Below, piece by piece: positions 33,591 through 44,433 of a stretch of DNA of 64,000 bases. Made by a program: the position numbers and the translations under genes. A model generated the notes under the pieces. That model had not been told where the DNA came from and did not search any database. It saw nothing but the letters and a program-made list of their open reading frames with translations. Numbering within the stretch: the first letter of the stretch is position 1; each line of letters opens with the position of its first letter. The DNA lies in assembly GCF_000204055.1 (NCBI RefSeq), contig NW_006768771.1, forward strand, positions 258,480 through 322,479, in the 5' to 3' direction. The DNA is from Melampsora larici-populina 98AG31 (taxonomy: Eukaryota; Basidiomycota; Pucciniomycetes; Pucciniales; Melampsoraceae).

Positions 33591-34039
33591 CCGGACTTGA
33601 CACCACTTGGAAAAGCGATTGTCGAATTGGGTTCAAAGCAATCCGGTGTAAGGTTAATTGATTTGAGAAAAGGATGTTTGGGAAGTCGGAAGAGTATGGC
33701 CAGCATGAGGAGACACGACTGCCTTGCCATAGCTGCATGATGTCAGAGGCAAGGGGTTGGGGTTAGCAATGAGTTGGTGTGAAAAGGAGAGATGATGACA
33801 ACTTCCTTACGCAGGAGGAATTCCCCCAAATGATCAGGTTGGCCCCGTTGCCCCGTTGCCCTGGTGCTTCCTGTTGCGCTGCTCGGTTTCCCACTGCAAA
33901 AACAACACAACCCGCCAGATATTAGCCCTGCTGCGGTCAACGCAGTGGGTAGTGGTTACACCCATTGCTCAGCGCTGCATTGGCGGGTTGGTGCGCTGCG
34001 GTGTGTTGCTCAAAAACAGCAGCGCACCGGCCCAACGTT

Positions 34040-34690
34040 GCCTGAAATGAAAGAATCTGTAAGGAATTGGATAATTTTGTTTGAAGAATGTTAAAAGAAA
34101 AGTTCAAAGAAAGAAAAAGAAGTTGGAAGAGCTACTGGTGAAAATACCGTGTTTGGAAGAGTAGGTCTTGATGCTATTCATATCCAAGCTGGAGTCACAA
34201 CCATGCTATAATTGCAAGAGATGATTTATCTGGATGGGTAGAAGCAGTAACTTTAAAGAAATTAACAGCTACATAAGTAGCCAAACTTATTACAAAAGAT
34301 CAGATAATGACATATGGGTCTGTGGAATGTGTTACAGTTGATGGAGGTTCAGAATTCAAAGAAATATTCAGGGAAGCAGTGACTATGGCTGGATCAAAAG
34401 TGGTGAAATCAACAGCTTCCTGGCCTCAAGCAGAAGGAATGGTTGAAAGAGGACATAAGGATATTAAAGGTGCTTTAATTGAACTAAGTGATTGTAACCT
34501 GTTGGGAAGCATTTTTACCTCAAGTATTATTTGCTGATAGAATTTCCACAAAAAGAACAACTGGAATGTCTCCTTATGAGACGATATTTAATCAAGTGCC
34601 AGTCTTGCCTACTAATTTAGAGGCTGGAACATTTTAGGTATTGCTTGGAAGTATTATAGAGGAAGTGAGTGATATTAAGAGAAATGAGTG
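34040..34690 (+). pseudogene. Integrase core of the interrupted gypsy element
   Basis: Coding resumes after the hAT element. GLDAIHI (about 34168) holds the first Asp, ARDDLSGWVEAVTLKK follows, then TVDGGSEFKEIF (about 34335) with the second Asp, and PQAEGMVERGHKDIKGAL (about 34425) with the Glu. Frames change near 34090, 34205 and 34505, and a TAA stands near 34274. The piece ends near 34690 without chromodomain or 3' LTR. Confidence 0.7.
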
Positions 34691-34789
34691 AATGGGTTTG
34701 AATTGAATAACATCTCTAAAACAATGATTTTTAATGAGTAAGTCAACCCAAAAGCCAGGGAGATTCTACAGATTGGAACCACTTAATAG

Positions 34790-34964
34790 ACACAGGAAAC
34801 AAGGGACAATTTTCTTGCGGGAAAACCAATTGTATCTGACTCAGTTAATTAGCCAAAATGTATTATTTTGGTGTTATATCTGTGTTATTTGTACACTATG
34901 GCTCAGAAACTACATTATGTGTAATTGGTCTTCCCGCAGGCAAATTTTCTCTTGTTTCCTGTGT
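34790..34964. mobile_element. Short foldback (MITE-like) element, about 175 bp
   Basis: Ends pair over about 41 bases with a few mismatches: ACACAGGAAACAAG on the left and CTTGTTTCCTGTGT on the right. No clear target duplication. No coding capacity. Confidence 0.5.
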
Positions 34965-35178
34965 GAAGGTATAGCCAAGCAGGCAGGGATAAATTTTGTA
35001 CAAATGGTGATATATAACATACTATCCAGGTATATCATATACAGCATACATATGATTGTGTAAGGCAATAGCAGTTAGAATCATGGGGAATATGAAGGGC
35101 ATAGAGTTAAGTGTTATGAAAGGGCTAAACAGCCAGCAAATTTACCTTGGATGTGAAAATCCGAGAGACCTCAGATCT

Positions 35179-35740
35179 TTACACTGAGGAAAGCTCTATC
35201 CAAGGATGCAATCTGGGGCAACGGCAATGGCCAAGTTTTGCCTTGGAGGCATTCCTCGGGTGCCCTTTTCCTTGCGAGGGGCGTCCAAGGACTTCTCTGA
35301 TGTTTGTTGCTGAGGCAACTATGCAGACAGTGCTATGTTCTTTGTGGACAATCACTTGAGGTTCTCCTACTGTTGGAATGGCAATCATAAGATGGATCTG
35401 CATATGCCAGTCAGGGTAATTGATAAACCTATCTTGACGCTTAGGGACATCCTCTGTCAACGACTCTATAATAGAAAAATCAGTATAAAGTGGAAAGAGC
35501 GCAAAAGAGACACTTACCACGAAGATATAAGAGTATACATTGAGCAATAGCCAAATCAGGAACAGAGTGTTCTGAAATACTGATATCCATCCACTTAATT
35601 GTTCCAAATGCCGAGACAAATGTATGTGTAGTCAATTGTTTGGAAGGCATTGAAACATAAGTGGAATAGTCAAGATTTGACAGCAATGAAGCATAGTCAA
35701 AAAAGAAAATTGTGATGAGTGAACGCAAAGATGTTCCGAT
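35179..35740 (-). pseudogene. Unrecognised spliced gene fragment
   Basis: The minus strand has a coding-like exon (THTFVSAFGTIKWMDIS, then DLAIAQCILLYLR), a good intron (GTAAGT at about 35517 to TATAG at about 35468), and a second exon with TEDVPKRQDRFINYPDWHMQ and PTVGEPQVIVHKEHST, ending at 35179. The frame is open across the splice. I do not recognise the protein. There is no clear start: an ATG in frame stands near 35651, but coding-like sequence extends upstream of it. It is likely a gene piece or a small gene of unknown role. It lies between the gypsy remnant and the P-like element. Confidence 0.35.
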
Positions 35741-35990
35741 TGGTGATATGTCTAGTCCATTCCTTTAACGGGAAAGTGTGCAAGTGTGGAGATGGGACTC
35801 ATCTCCCCTTTCATGACTTATGTCATCCCAAAAAAGAGGTTCAAAAGAAACTAGGTTAATCTTTCGAAGCTCCTCAAGTTTGTCCTTCCACCTAGAATAC
35901 CTGGTCTAAACCTAGACCCAATACTCTTACGTGGTGTGGGATGGCCCCGTAGGATGGTGGTAGGACCCTGGAATGCTCCTGCGGAGCCCC

Positions 35991-36100
35991 GTGACGAAAA
36001 TGGTCAGGTTTTGGCCCAAAAATCGACCAATGCACGTGACCAGAATGGTCAGGTTTTGGAATTTCCATTAAAATGTACGTGACCAAAAAGGTCAGGTATG
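35991..36100 (+). repeat. Left subterminal repeats of the P-like element (three copies)
   Basis: GTGACGAAAATGGTCAGGTT (35991), GTGACCAGAATGGTCAGGTT (36036) and GTGACCAAAAAGGTCAGGTA (36079) are spaced 43-45 bases. Each pairs internally as TGACC and GGTCA, so they look like sites for a dimeric protein. Two further copies lie at the right end (40910, 40961). Confidence 0.8.
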
Positions 36101-36418
36101 TCAAAACCTTACTGATCATGTGGCCGGTTCCGTGAACCTTTCTGGTCATGCGGAAGGTTCCATGACAGCTTCAGTTTGATGCACTGGCGCAAGAGGGCAC
36201 AAGTTGACAGTAGGCTGAGAAAATGCATGTGTTCTCTTGTGTATGTAGAATATGTAGAGAGGTGGTGTTGGAGTAGGTCGGAGTATTTGGAAATAGTAAA
36301 GGGTTCTAAAGAGTCTCTGAGAGCTATCTGAAGTCTCGAGAGTGTTGTCCTTTTGTTGAGTTTCTTCGCACTTCTTTGTTAAAAAAATATTTTCTTTCAT
36401 ATTCCCAAAGCAAACCAA

Positions 36419-39400
36419 ATGTCTTCCAAGAGTGGCAAAGACCCTAATCCCATAATCATCGACAGCGATGAAGAGGAAGATGATTGCTCAAAAAGTTATA
36501 CAGAACCTGCTCAAATCACTATTGATAGCAGTGAAGAAGAGAATGATTTTGATTCAGCAACTAAACTTGATCATCTTAGCTCTAAAAAATCCAAAACAAC
36601 AGACCTGATAGCTTTATGTCCTTTATCCACGCCACAAGCTCCTTGTGATCGATGCAAGGTGGAAAAAATTGATGGAAACAAGATCTTCAATTGCCACTGT
36701 GGAGCAAAGTCGAAGACTCTCAAGCAAGGTCGAGTTGAAAAGGCTGTCAATCACTGGACCACTGGTTAGTGTATACTGTTTGATTAGGTTGGATCTCAAA
36801 CTTTTTTAACTGACATGTTGATGCCGGTGAATACAGCAGGCTGTGTCGATAAGACCAGAAAGCTAGAGGTCACCACGAAGTTGACAGACTTTTTCGAAAG
36901 ACCAGCAGATTCTTCGTCAAATACTAGACCTAAAGCGCATATCAAGGAAGTGCCATGTTCTGGACTCACTGACAAAACCTGGTTACACCCATCTCAAACT
37001 TACTCGATTGCACACTTCATGGAGAAGACATGTTCAATCTATTGAGGAACCTTGCAACACAAGTTTTGCACTCAGCTCTTTGGCCCGGATGCAAAGGAAA
37101 GCAACTTGACAACCGAAAAAAAGGCCAAACTTTTGACGACTCTCGATTCTCAAGCAACCTGGGAAGTCAAGCGACATGCTAATCGTAGTGCGATATATTC
37201 TAAGTCATGTATGAAAACTATACCAGTCAGACATATCCGAATCAACGAGGATATTGTTTGTGATTCCTGTCAGAAGATCAAGCATGAAAGAAGTTTAATA
37301 CGGGCAATCAATTCAGAATATGCAAAGGATGAAACTGTTAAATATATCCCCAAGACCTTGATGGCAGCTGATGCGTTTCACGCCACATTAATGAAGCACA
37401 AAGAGCTTCAGATCCTTCAGAAATCACTTGAATCCTCCTCTCGCGGCAATTGGGGTGATTTTATGAACCATCTAGCGATCTCAGCACGAAACGGTCTCCT
37501 TCAAAACCATGGAGCTTTTTGTGGTTTAATCAAAGCGGTTGCTATCAAAGCTGAGCAAGAATCCGAAGGAAAATCCACTCAAGGTATGCGAATCGACTCC
37601 TGTCTAGACAATTGCCTCACGACTCTTGGTGCCATGAGCAGCAGTGCTCTTTCTCTCTTCAACGAAAACTTTGCTGGACGTTCAGCTCGGAGCCAACGTA
37701 TGATCCGTGCAAAAGAGGGCATCCATCTACTTGATGGCCTCAATATCGCAAACTTCAAACGAGTGGCTCAAGTTTTGTTGGATCTTGGGTATTCTGGCCC
37801 TATCACTGGTGCATCCGATCAAACTGTATGTGTCAAAACCCTTCGTCACCACAACAGCTTTCTAGTTGGCGCCAAAGGAGGTGACATCGCTTTTGATAAA
37901 GCTGAAGAGCTCGGTAATCTGGTTAAGACTCTTACCAAAGATGGCCGGTTGTGTAGCAAGGTGAGTTGATTCATCAGATCTCCTAGACTTCCAATGTGCT
38001 AATTAAAGAACTCTTTTGTGTTAAAGATTCGAGCTTATACTCTGCAGGTCCCTCTACCCAACGTTCCAACATTTGTAGTAGCACTGATTGCTAGTCGAGC
38101 CAAAGAGAAGTCTCAAGACATACTGTCTGAGCACAAGAAATTTATCGAGCTTTGTCAAACAGCCGGTATCAATCTCCTCTCCATTGGATCAGATGGTGCA
38201 CCTACCGAGCTTTCTGCACAAGCTGGTCTCTCAACATTAACAAATCACTTCCTCCGCTTTGATCATGAAGCACTGAATATTCATATAAAGGTACCATTGA
38301 TAGGTAGTTCTTTACAACCAATAGTGGGTGCACAAGACCCTAAACATGCGAAAAAAACCTCAGCCAATCAATTTCTCTCGGGTGCTAGACTTCTTTTGTT
38401 GGGTAATTATCATGCTTGCGTTCAGCAGCTTGTTTCAATCTTACAAATACCTAATAGCCCACTTGTCACGAAAGATGTCATTGACAGTGACAAGCAGGAT
38501 GATGGTAGAGCTTACCGGATCTGTAGCTGGCAAACACTTGAAGCTTCTCTTTCGAACAGCGAATCAACCGGTTTATCAATCCTACTCTTCATCTTTGGCG
38601 CGATGACCAATGCTTGGCTGAACCAAGAGATAAGTCATCGAGAACGAATCCAATCAGCTTTTACAGCACATTTCTTTTTACGTCGTTGGAAGCAATACCT
38701 CAAGCTTCGCCAAAACGAACCAAACAGTCTCATGAGTGTTCATCTCAACGGTATCTCACCCCGAAGCTTCAACATTTTCTTCACTCTTGCAAATAGCCTA
38801 CTTGGCCTTATCCTCTCACATCGTGATCACTATCCCGACTACCCTCTCTTGCCATGGAAGCACGGAACCAAAGCGTGTGAACACATCTTTGGCTGGATGC
38901 AAACAATTTCACCAAATTTTAGTGTTCTTGATGCACGACTCATGATCCCAAAGATACATGCTGTGGTAAGGAGTGTAATGAAGGGTAAGATGAAGATGGC
39001 GCCTTCTGAACACCTTCACTCAGGCTATCAATACGCCTTTTCCAAGGAACACGATGGGATTGACATCAAATCTCTCGGTTACTTCCCAACTAACACGGAG
39101 ATAACTCAAGATTTGGCTACAGCAAACGAACAAGCCAATAGCTTACTCCATTTCACAGGAATGGGACCTCTAATTCCCCTAGAAGACGATTTTGAATCCT
39201 CTGAGGTAGAATCTTTAGCCATACATCATACAGCCAATAGCCCAGGTATGTAGTATTCATAGCCTCACCCCCTTTTGGAAATCTTTACATGAAAAATTTC
39301 TCCATCAGATGTTTCTCGAAGTCTTGCAAAGAACTATTGAGTTAAGTATACATATCCACCTGGTAGTTGTCCTGGAGATCTTGCTCTTGAAGCAGCAGCA

Positions 39401-40519
39401 AATTTGTCAAAGGAGCAGAACAGTACTCGATTACTTCTTGATGAACTATCTGATGAGGTGGAAAGCGAAGCAATGAAAAGTGCTGCGATGTCAATATCCA
39501 ATCTGTTGAACCCGAGTCAGTAACTTTTGTATCTTCAGTAATGATTCATATGATGCTAACTCACAGTCCATTACCATCAGCTGAAGAGAACATCCAGTCC
39601 GAGTTTTGCACACCTTCGGCTGAAGAGAGAATCTCAACTTTGGTTGATGGTCGCAAACTACATACCAAAGTTCTTATTTATCTTCGAAAGCAACACCACA
39701 GCCAAGCTCAAAAACACAAAGGTAACGAACGCGACCGAATCCATCCAGATGACTTGCGATCATCTATCGATTCCACTACGAATGACGGCAGACCAAATCC
39801 CAGTGCCTGCTCAAAGATCATCGCAGTGTATATGAAAGAAACAACTTCGATATCAGTAGGCGCTGCCCGCAAGCACCGATGCAATTTACATGTCAAAGTC
39901 AACATGGCTGGACTAGTCCAAAACAGTTCCTTTCATCAAGACCTCAACATGCAAGCTCTTTTTGATGGAGGTATCATCAGTCGGGAGAACCCTCTTGAAC
40001 CGGGTAAATTCATCATCATAATCAAGAATAAGGTAATTATTTTGCTTTTTTCAACCTCGTCCACCTTTCCATGAAAGATAACAAGATTGTTTTGTAATAT
40101 AGGTACTATACCTCGGGCGTGCTCTGGTTGTGTGCAAGTATAGCAGCGGAAAACACAGCTTTGTGAACAGCGCAATATCTCGAAAGGAGCTATCACATAT
40201 TGCTGCACATATCCTCTTCTTCAATCCAGCTTGGCCAGTGGCCACATCCACCCGGGATATGGCTGGCTGTGAAGCTTGGACGTTTGCTCTGTTGGATGCT
40301 GTCGACATAGCCTACGTTTTCAAACCTTCAGATGGGTCAAACTTCGCATCAATGGATGGTGGATGCTACTCCCTTCCACTTGTCTTAAGAGAGATGTTGG
40401 GAGGTTCAGATATTGCGTAATTAGTCAATCGATATGAGACAGAGGTCTCACGTTTGAAGGCCAAAAAACAACCTGTGGTTCAGCACGAAAACAAACCTGA
40501 ATCAAGTGACTCCAACTGA
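36419..40519 (+). pseudogene. P-like transposase gene with three C-to-T-type stops
   Basis: Six exons (36419-36764, 36837-37960, 38027-39245, about 39309-39519, 39567-40032, 40103-40519). N-terminus: acidic/Ser stretch, then a Cys/His finger (CDRCKVEKIDG then CHCGAKSKTL), and a second CDSCQKIKHE. The central part has GASDQTV, LLSIGSDGAPTEL (about 38195), VGAQDPKHAKKTSANQFLSG (about 38325) and PWKHGTKACEHIFGWMQ (about 38850), a pattern shared by a widespread basidiomycete transposase family that resembles P-element transposases in layout. The C-terminal part has a GRALVVCKYSSGKHS region. Stops: TGA 37043-37045, TGA 39338-39340, TAA 40418-40420; each reads as an Arg or Gln codon changed by C to T. 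Family assignment to P is an inference from motif layout plus the 8-bp duplication. Confidence 0.65.
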
Positions 40520-40664
40520 AATTCAGTCGCTTTCTCTACAGTCACCCCTATTGAATATTCCACCATTTCATAACTTTCACTCTATCTTATCTTCGCTTCT
40601 ACACACTCATTCACTTCTTTCCTTCTCTTCAATCTCATCTGCTCAAGGTTCTTCTTTGCGTACT

Positions 40665-40830
40665 CAGTTACTGTTTGTTTTTTCTTCTGCACACTCGTTC
40701 ATTTCGTTTTTTCTTTCCTACACACTCGTTCACTTCGTTTTTTGTTTTCTACACACTCGTTCACTTTTTTTTTGTTTTCTACACACTCGTTCACTTTTTT
40801 TTTGTTTTCTACACTTATTTGATTTTATTT
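40665..40830 (+). repeat. T-rich tandem repeat near the right end of the P-like element
   Basis: CACACTCGTTCACTTCGTTT and variants recur about every 30 bases four times, separated by T runs. No coding role is likely. Confidence 0.7.
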
Positions 40831-40909
40831 ACCTCTTTTATTGTTGTTTTTCTTTTGGATATATAAATGTTAGACCCTCTAAGTCCCCTACATGTTTTTT
40901 GAAATGTAC

Positions 40910-40984
40910 GTGACAAAAATGGTCAGGTTTAGAGGGATGTTTTGCCTTTTTCCTAGTTCGGTCCCAAAAATGGTCAGGTTTTTT
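40910..40984 (+). repeat. Right subterminal repeats of the P-like element (two copies)
   Basis: GTGACAAAAATGGTCAGGTT (40910) and CCCAAAAATGGTCAGGTTTT (about 40963) are in the same orientation as the left copies, so they are direct, not inverted, across the element. Confidence 0.75.
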
Positions 40985-41026
40985 GTCACGGGGCTCCGCA
41001 GGAGCATTCCAGGGTCCTATGGTGGT

Positions 41027-42928
41027 ACTCGAGAATAGGTCTATACCTTATTTCGAGACTACCACTTACGGGGCGAGAACAGACCTGAGAAGGTTCAACT
41101 TCTCAACCCGGGAGGTGGGTGGGTTTTTTATAAATTTTCTAAAGTCAAAGATTTTTAGAAAAGAAACTTGATTCCTTGATGAAGAAGCACAAGTGCAGAT
41201 AGGAAGTTGATGAGATGGATTTTCCAGCTAGACAGAAATGTTAGAACAATATGGAAAGGTAACTATTGCATCAAGTCATAGAACTTACCTAGACAGAAAT
41301 GTTAGAACAATATGGAAAGGTGAAGAGAAACCAAATCCAGCTAACAATTTGTAATACAATATATAAACTAACTAATGCTAATAGTTAATAGAGAGATTGA
41401 ATGAGAACTATGTATTAGCATATAACAATGATGTCATACACAACAAACACAACTGTGACATTCATAACAGAAGTGATTTTAGAGAGAAGGTGAGGAAAAA
41501 TTTCTCATCTTCCAATTCTCCTAAATCACTCGTGGTAAATTCAAAACTTCAGGATCTTGTTTCACACGAGTGACACTCCCCTGCACCTGTCACTTCTCCT
41601 TTCCCTCTAGGAATGGACTTCAGTGTACAACCACAGGCTATATGAACACTAAGCAAAGATAGGTTGAAGGTTGGATTGCTTATTATTGGAGCTGTTGGAT
41701 TGCGACGGAGCAGAATGCTGAGAATTTATAGGCGTAGGATAGGCGCAGCAAAGAAGATGAAATAGGTAGGTAGGATTAGAGCTGGATGTGATAGATACTA
41801 TATGGCCGAAGTAGGCAAAATAAATAATACATGATCCAAAATTGTTCCCCTATCTAAGAGACCATAAGACCTCTGTAGTGTCAGGCTTCACAATATTATT
41901 TGCATCTGGCACGTTGTGTCAAACATGGAAATTGAAGTCTTGATGATGCTGAGTGAGACACGTCAAAATTGAACAGATTCATTTCTTAGGGGAACATGTT
42001 ACATTACCAAGTACATTAAGTTCTCTACTTGGTATGATAAGGTTAAAGGTATGGTTAGTGGCAGGCTTGTAGACAGAACAGAATTTTGCTAAAGGTGGCA
42101 CATTCAATTTAGCAAATTAATTGATTGCATTGATAGGTGTATTACAAAGGTATGAGTCAAGATGAAAGATTCATTTAAGTACAAGTGATGCATACTTATG
42201 GAATTTTGTACCGATGATGTTTATGCTTTTGACAATGAGAGTGAAAGATAAGGTGATAAATTCAAAGTTGAAGAGAGAATTGTTACATGGCAATAGCCAA
42301 AAAATGGGTAGTTACGTTGGGAGGAATATTACAAGAGAAAAACTTGGATGATGATACAGAAAGATGGAGCCATCATAATAATCCGCTTAAATAATTTTGA
42401 CACTCTTGATAAAGCATTACAGATGGCATAAAGTAAGATCGGATTGTCAAAGACATATTGATAACCTTGGAAGAGACTGGGAAGCTAAAAAAGAAAAACC
42501 AATAGAGAAACATTGGGAGGGATGTGGCAATCATTGACTGCAAGGGTGTTACTTTTAAAGACTGGTCAGGGCTGCAAATAGGTATTTTGCCTTTGTCAAA
42601 AGATAGAGTCTATGGAGGTCCAGATTTAACTCATCTTAACGGGAATTGCGCTTCAATGAAGCATCATTGGATGTATCATTTATCAGAGCCCTAATTTGAT
42701 GACACTGAGGAAAAAAATGAGACATAGTGATTACTGAGCAGAAAACTCCTAAAAGGGGGACAATGAAGCTAGTCAGGGGAATACTACAATACGTGATCAC
42801 TATACAAAGTAGTGTATAAAATTAAGGATAGAACGTAAGGTTTGAAATTGAACAGACAATAGAAAACCGTAAAAAGATAGTAGAAGGACAAGATTTATTA
42901 TCTGAGGACATAACAGAGGCTGAAATAA
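41027..42928. other. Decayed transposon-like sequence without a gene
   Basis: No open frame of note. A 32-base segment, CTAGACAGAAATGTTAGAAC and what follows, occurs twice (about 41228 and 41290). At 42505-42690 a plus frame keeps protein-like words (GRDVAIIDCKGVTFKDW, SKDRVYGGPDLTHLNG) broken by stops; not recognised. The sequence flanking 41019 belongs to whatever the P-like element inserted into (compare 35880-35953). Confidence 0.35.
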
Positions 42929-43788
42929 TCATTCAAGTTAAAGGATGTTTGGCGGCAAAACCTGATTAAAATCCCAATCCCCACTACCAATTTCCAGGTT
43001 TACACGTTCACCATATTTAATCTGATTTTCACGCACCTCACCCCAAATCGCTCCTCACCCTCTGATCAAATCAACTCTTCACCGCCTACATACCAAGTTG
43101 GAAACAGGTATGCATCTTTGTCTACATATCTCCCCTCAGCTCAGCCAGGCTCAGCCTCAATTCACCTGATTATTCACCTTCCCAATCTTATCCCATTGAT
43201 CCTGATCAAGCACTACACCTTTGCTCAAGTTGGTAGAAGATGTCTGGATTCTCTTCAAGGATATCAATTCTGCTGTTGGTTCATCCTCTGGCTCAAGCCT
43301 TTTGCCGCTCCCTTCATCCCCTACCAGTATCAATTGTGAGCTTTTTCTTCTACTAATTGTTCTAGAGACACTTCAATTAATTCACTTGGAGCTTTTTCTG
43401 ACCCTTGCTAACTTCATTCTTAATCATAGGATTGAAACTATCCAACATCATCATCAATCTAATTCAAATTCAACTAAAATCTTCAATGATGATAAAACTA
43501 TTATACATGATGTAGTGACTTAACAAAAATGATGGGGTTATCATGTTTTTCAGCTATCAGCACCAGAGCAAAAGAAGGTGGATTGATTTACAGTAAATGG
43601 TTTCATTGGTGAACCTTCTTTTTATAACTTAATCTTTTTAAAAGCAAATGTTCTAACTTGAATCTTCTTCTTTTGAATTTTTTTGTGCTGCTTTAGGTGC
43701 TGTTTGTGCAATTATTTATAGATATCTGGTTGAAAGTCATTTTTATGCATCATTCAAGTCAAAGGTACAGCATGTTTGGCGGCAAAAC
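42929..43788 (+). repeat. Direct repeat pair of about 35-40 bp, 0.8 kb apart
   Basis: ATCATTCAAGTTAAAGG with TGTTTGGCGGCAAAAC (42929-42961) recurs as ATCATTCAAGTCAAAGG with TGTTTGGCGGCAAAAC (about 43750-43788). The interval has no supported gene and contains the pyrimidine-rich upstream region of the alpha-kinase gene. It may mark ends of a small repeat or a duplicated promoter segment. Confidence 0.5.
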
Positions 43789-44433
43789 TCAATTCAACTA
43801 TCAAGTCTTACATACTACAATTTTGAGGTTTGCTCCTGTGAATAGGATCCTAGTATCAATCATCATGTACACATTCAGTAACAAGGTCACTCTAACGCCT
43901 GACATAACCAGCTACCCAATGGCCCAGCCTCACAACCACAATTGATTGCAACTAAAATTTACGGAATACATAGAGCGCCATACTGACATATGATTAGCAC
44001 TACATTTACATACATATTTTTTGTAATTTAAATTCAGCTGTACACCAAGTTGTGTACTACATGAGTCGGACTGACACAATAGAATTCTCTATTTCACTAC
44101 ACAAACCATGAATGTCAGTATGGTGATTCCCTTAGTGGCAAGTGGTACATCGAGTGACATACTGACTAATAAGGTTCTCCTTCTTTATTATAGTGGCAGT
44201 ATGCCTACCACCTATCTACCCCCACTGACACTTAGGTCACCTGTTTTTGTTTATCTCATCAACATGTATGTATGGGCGATGCCATCCCCCTAAATGTAGA
44301 ATATCACATACCTACACTTTCTACTAGTTATCGTGCATTTCTCTAGGTTCATCACAACATAAACAAACTTTCAAAGGTTGACTGAATCAATCACCATTAT
44401 CATCGTTTTACCAACCCTACAGATCACTACACC

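Larger units (their letters stand above)
29213..34039 (-). mobile_element. hAT DNA transposon (4.8 kb), decayed
   Basis: The ends are imperfect inverted repeats (left CAACATTGGGCTGCTGCG, right read inward AACGTTGGGCCGGTGCG) flanked by an 8-bp direct repeat GCCTGAAA (29205-29212; 34040-34047). An 8-bp duplication is the hAT rule. Both subterminal regions are rich in GCTGCG, GTTGCG and GCGCTGC words, likely transposase sites. The minus strand carries a hAT transposase with a BED finger. A smaller TA-flanked element (29502-30099) sits inside. The element interrupts the gypsy integrase. Confidence 0.8.
3121..34690 (+). mobile_element. Old Ty3/gypsy retrotransposon, split by three later insertions
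   Basis: Pieces of one element occur in order: LTR and primer site, gag start (about 5050-6064), gag end with zinc knuckle and protease (18703-20602), reverse transcriptase and RNase H (20744-22508), RNase H end and integrase zinc domain (28634-29212), and integrase core (34040-34690). The gaps are filled by a Tnp2-type transposon (6065-18700), a copia element (22509-28633) and a hAT element (29213-34039), each with its own ends. Every gypsy piece has stops or frameshifts. The domain order PR-RT-RH-IN is that of Ty3/gypsy. No 3' LTR is visible. Confidence 0.8.
35962..41018 (+). mobile_element. P-like DNA transposon with 34-bp inverted ends (5057 bp)
   Basis: The ends are a perfect 34-bp inverted repeat starting AGGACCCTGGAATGCTCCTG (35962-35995; 40985-41018), flanked by an 8-bp direct repeat ATGGTGGT (35954-35961; 41019-41026). 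The interior has one spliced transposase-like gene. Inside each end the motif GTGAC-AAAATGGTCAGGTTT is repeated. An 8-bp duplication fits P or hAT elements; the protein lacks hAT motifs. Confidence 0.85.

Noticed and set aside
40506..40913. Phe/Ser-rich 135-codon frame near the right end of the P-like element
   Set aside because: It is the translation of a T-rich tandem repeat.
41300..41469. Possible small LTR (TGTTAGAAC...CATAACA)
   Set aside because: TG..CA ends and TGTTA/TAACA symmetry are present, but there is no target duplication, no partner and no primer site.
43118..43523. Plus frames upstream of the alpha-kinase
   Set aside because: No motif and no supported splice to the kinase; more likely leader and promoter sequence.
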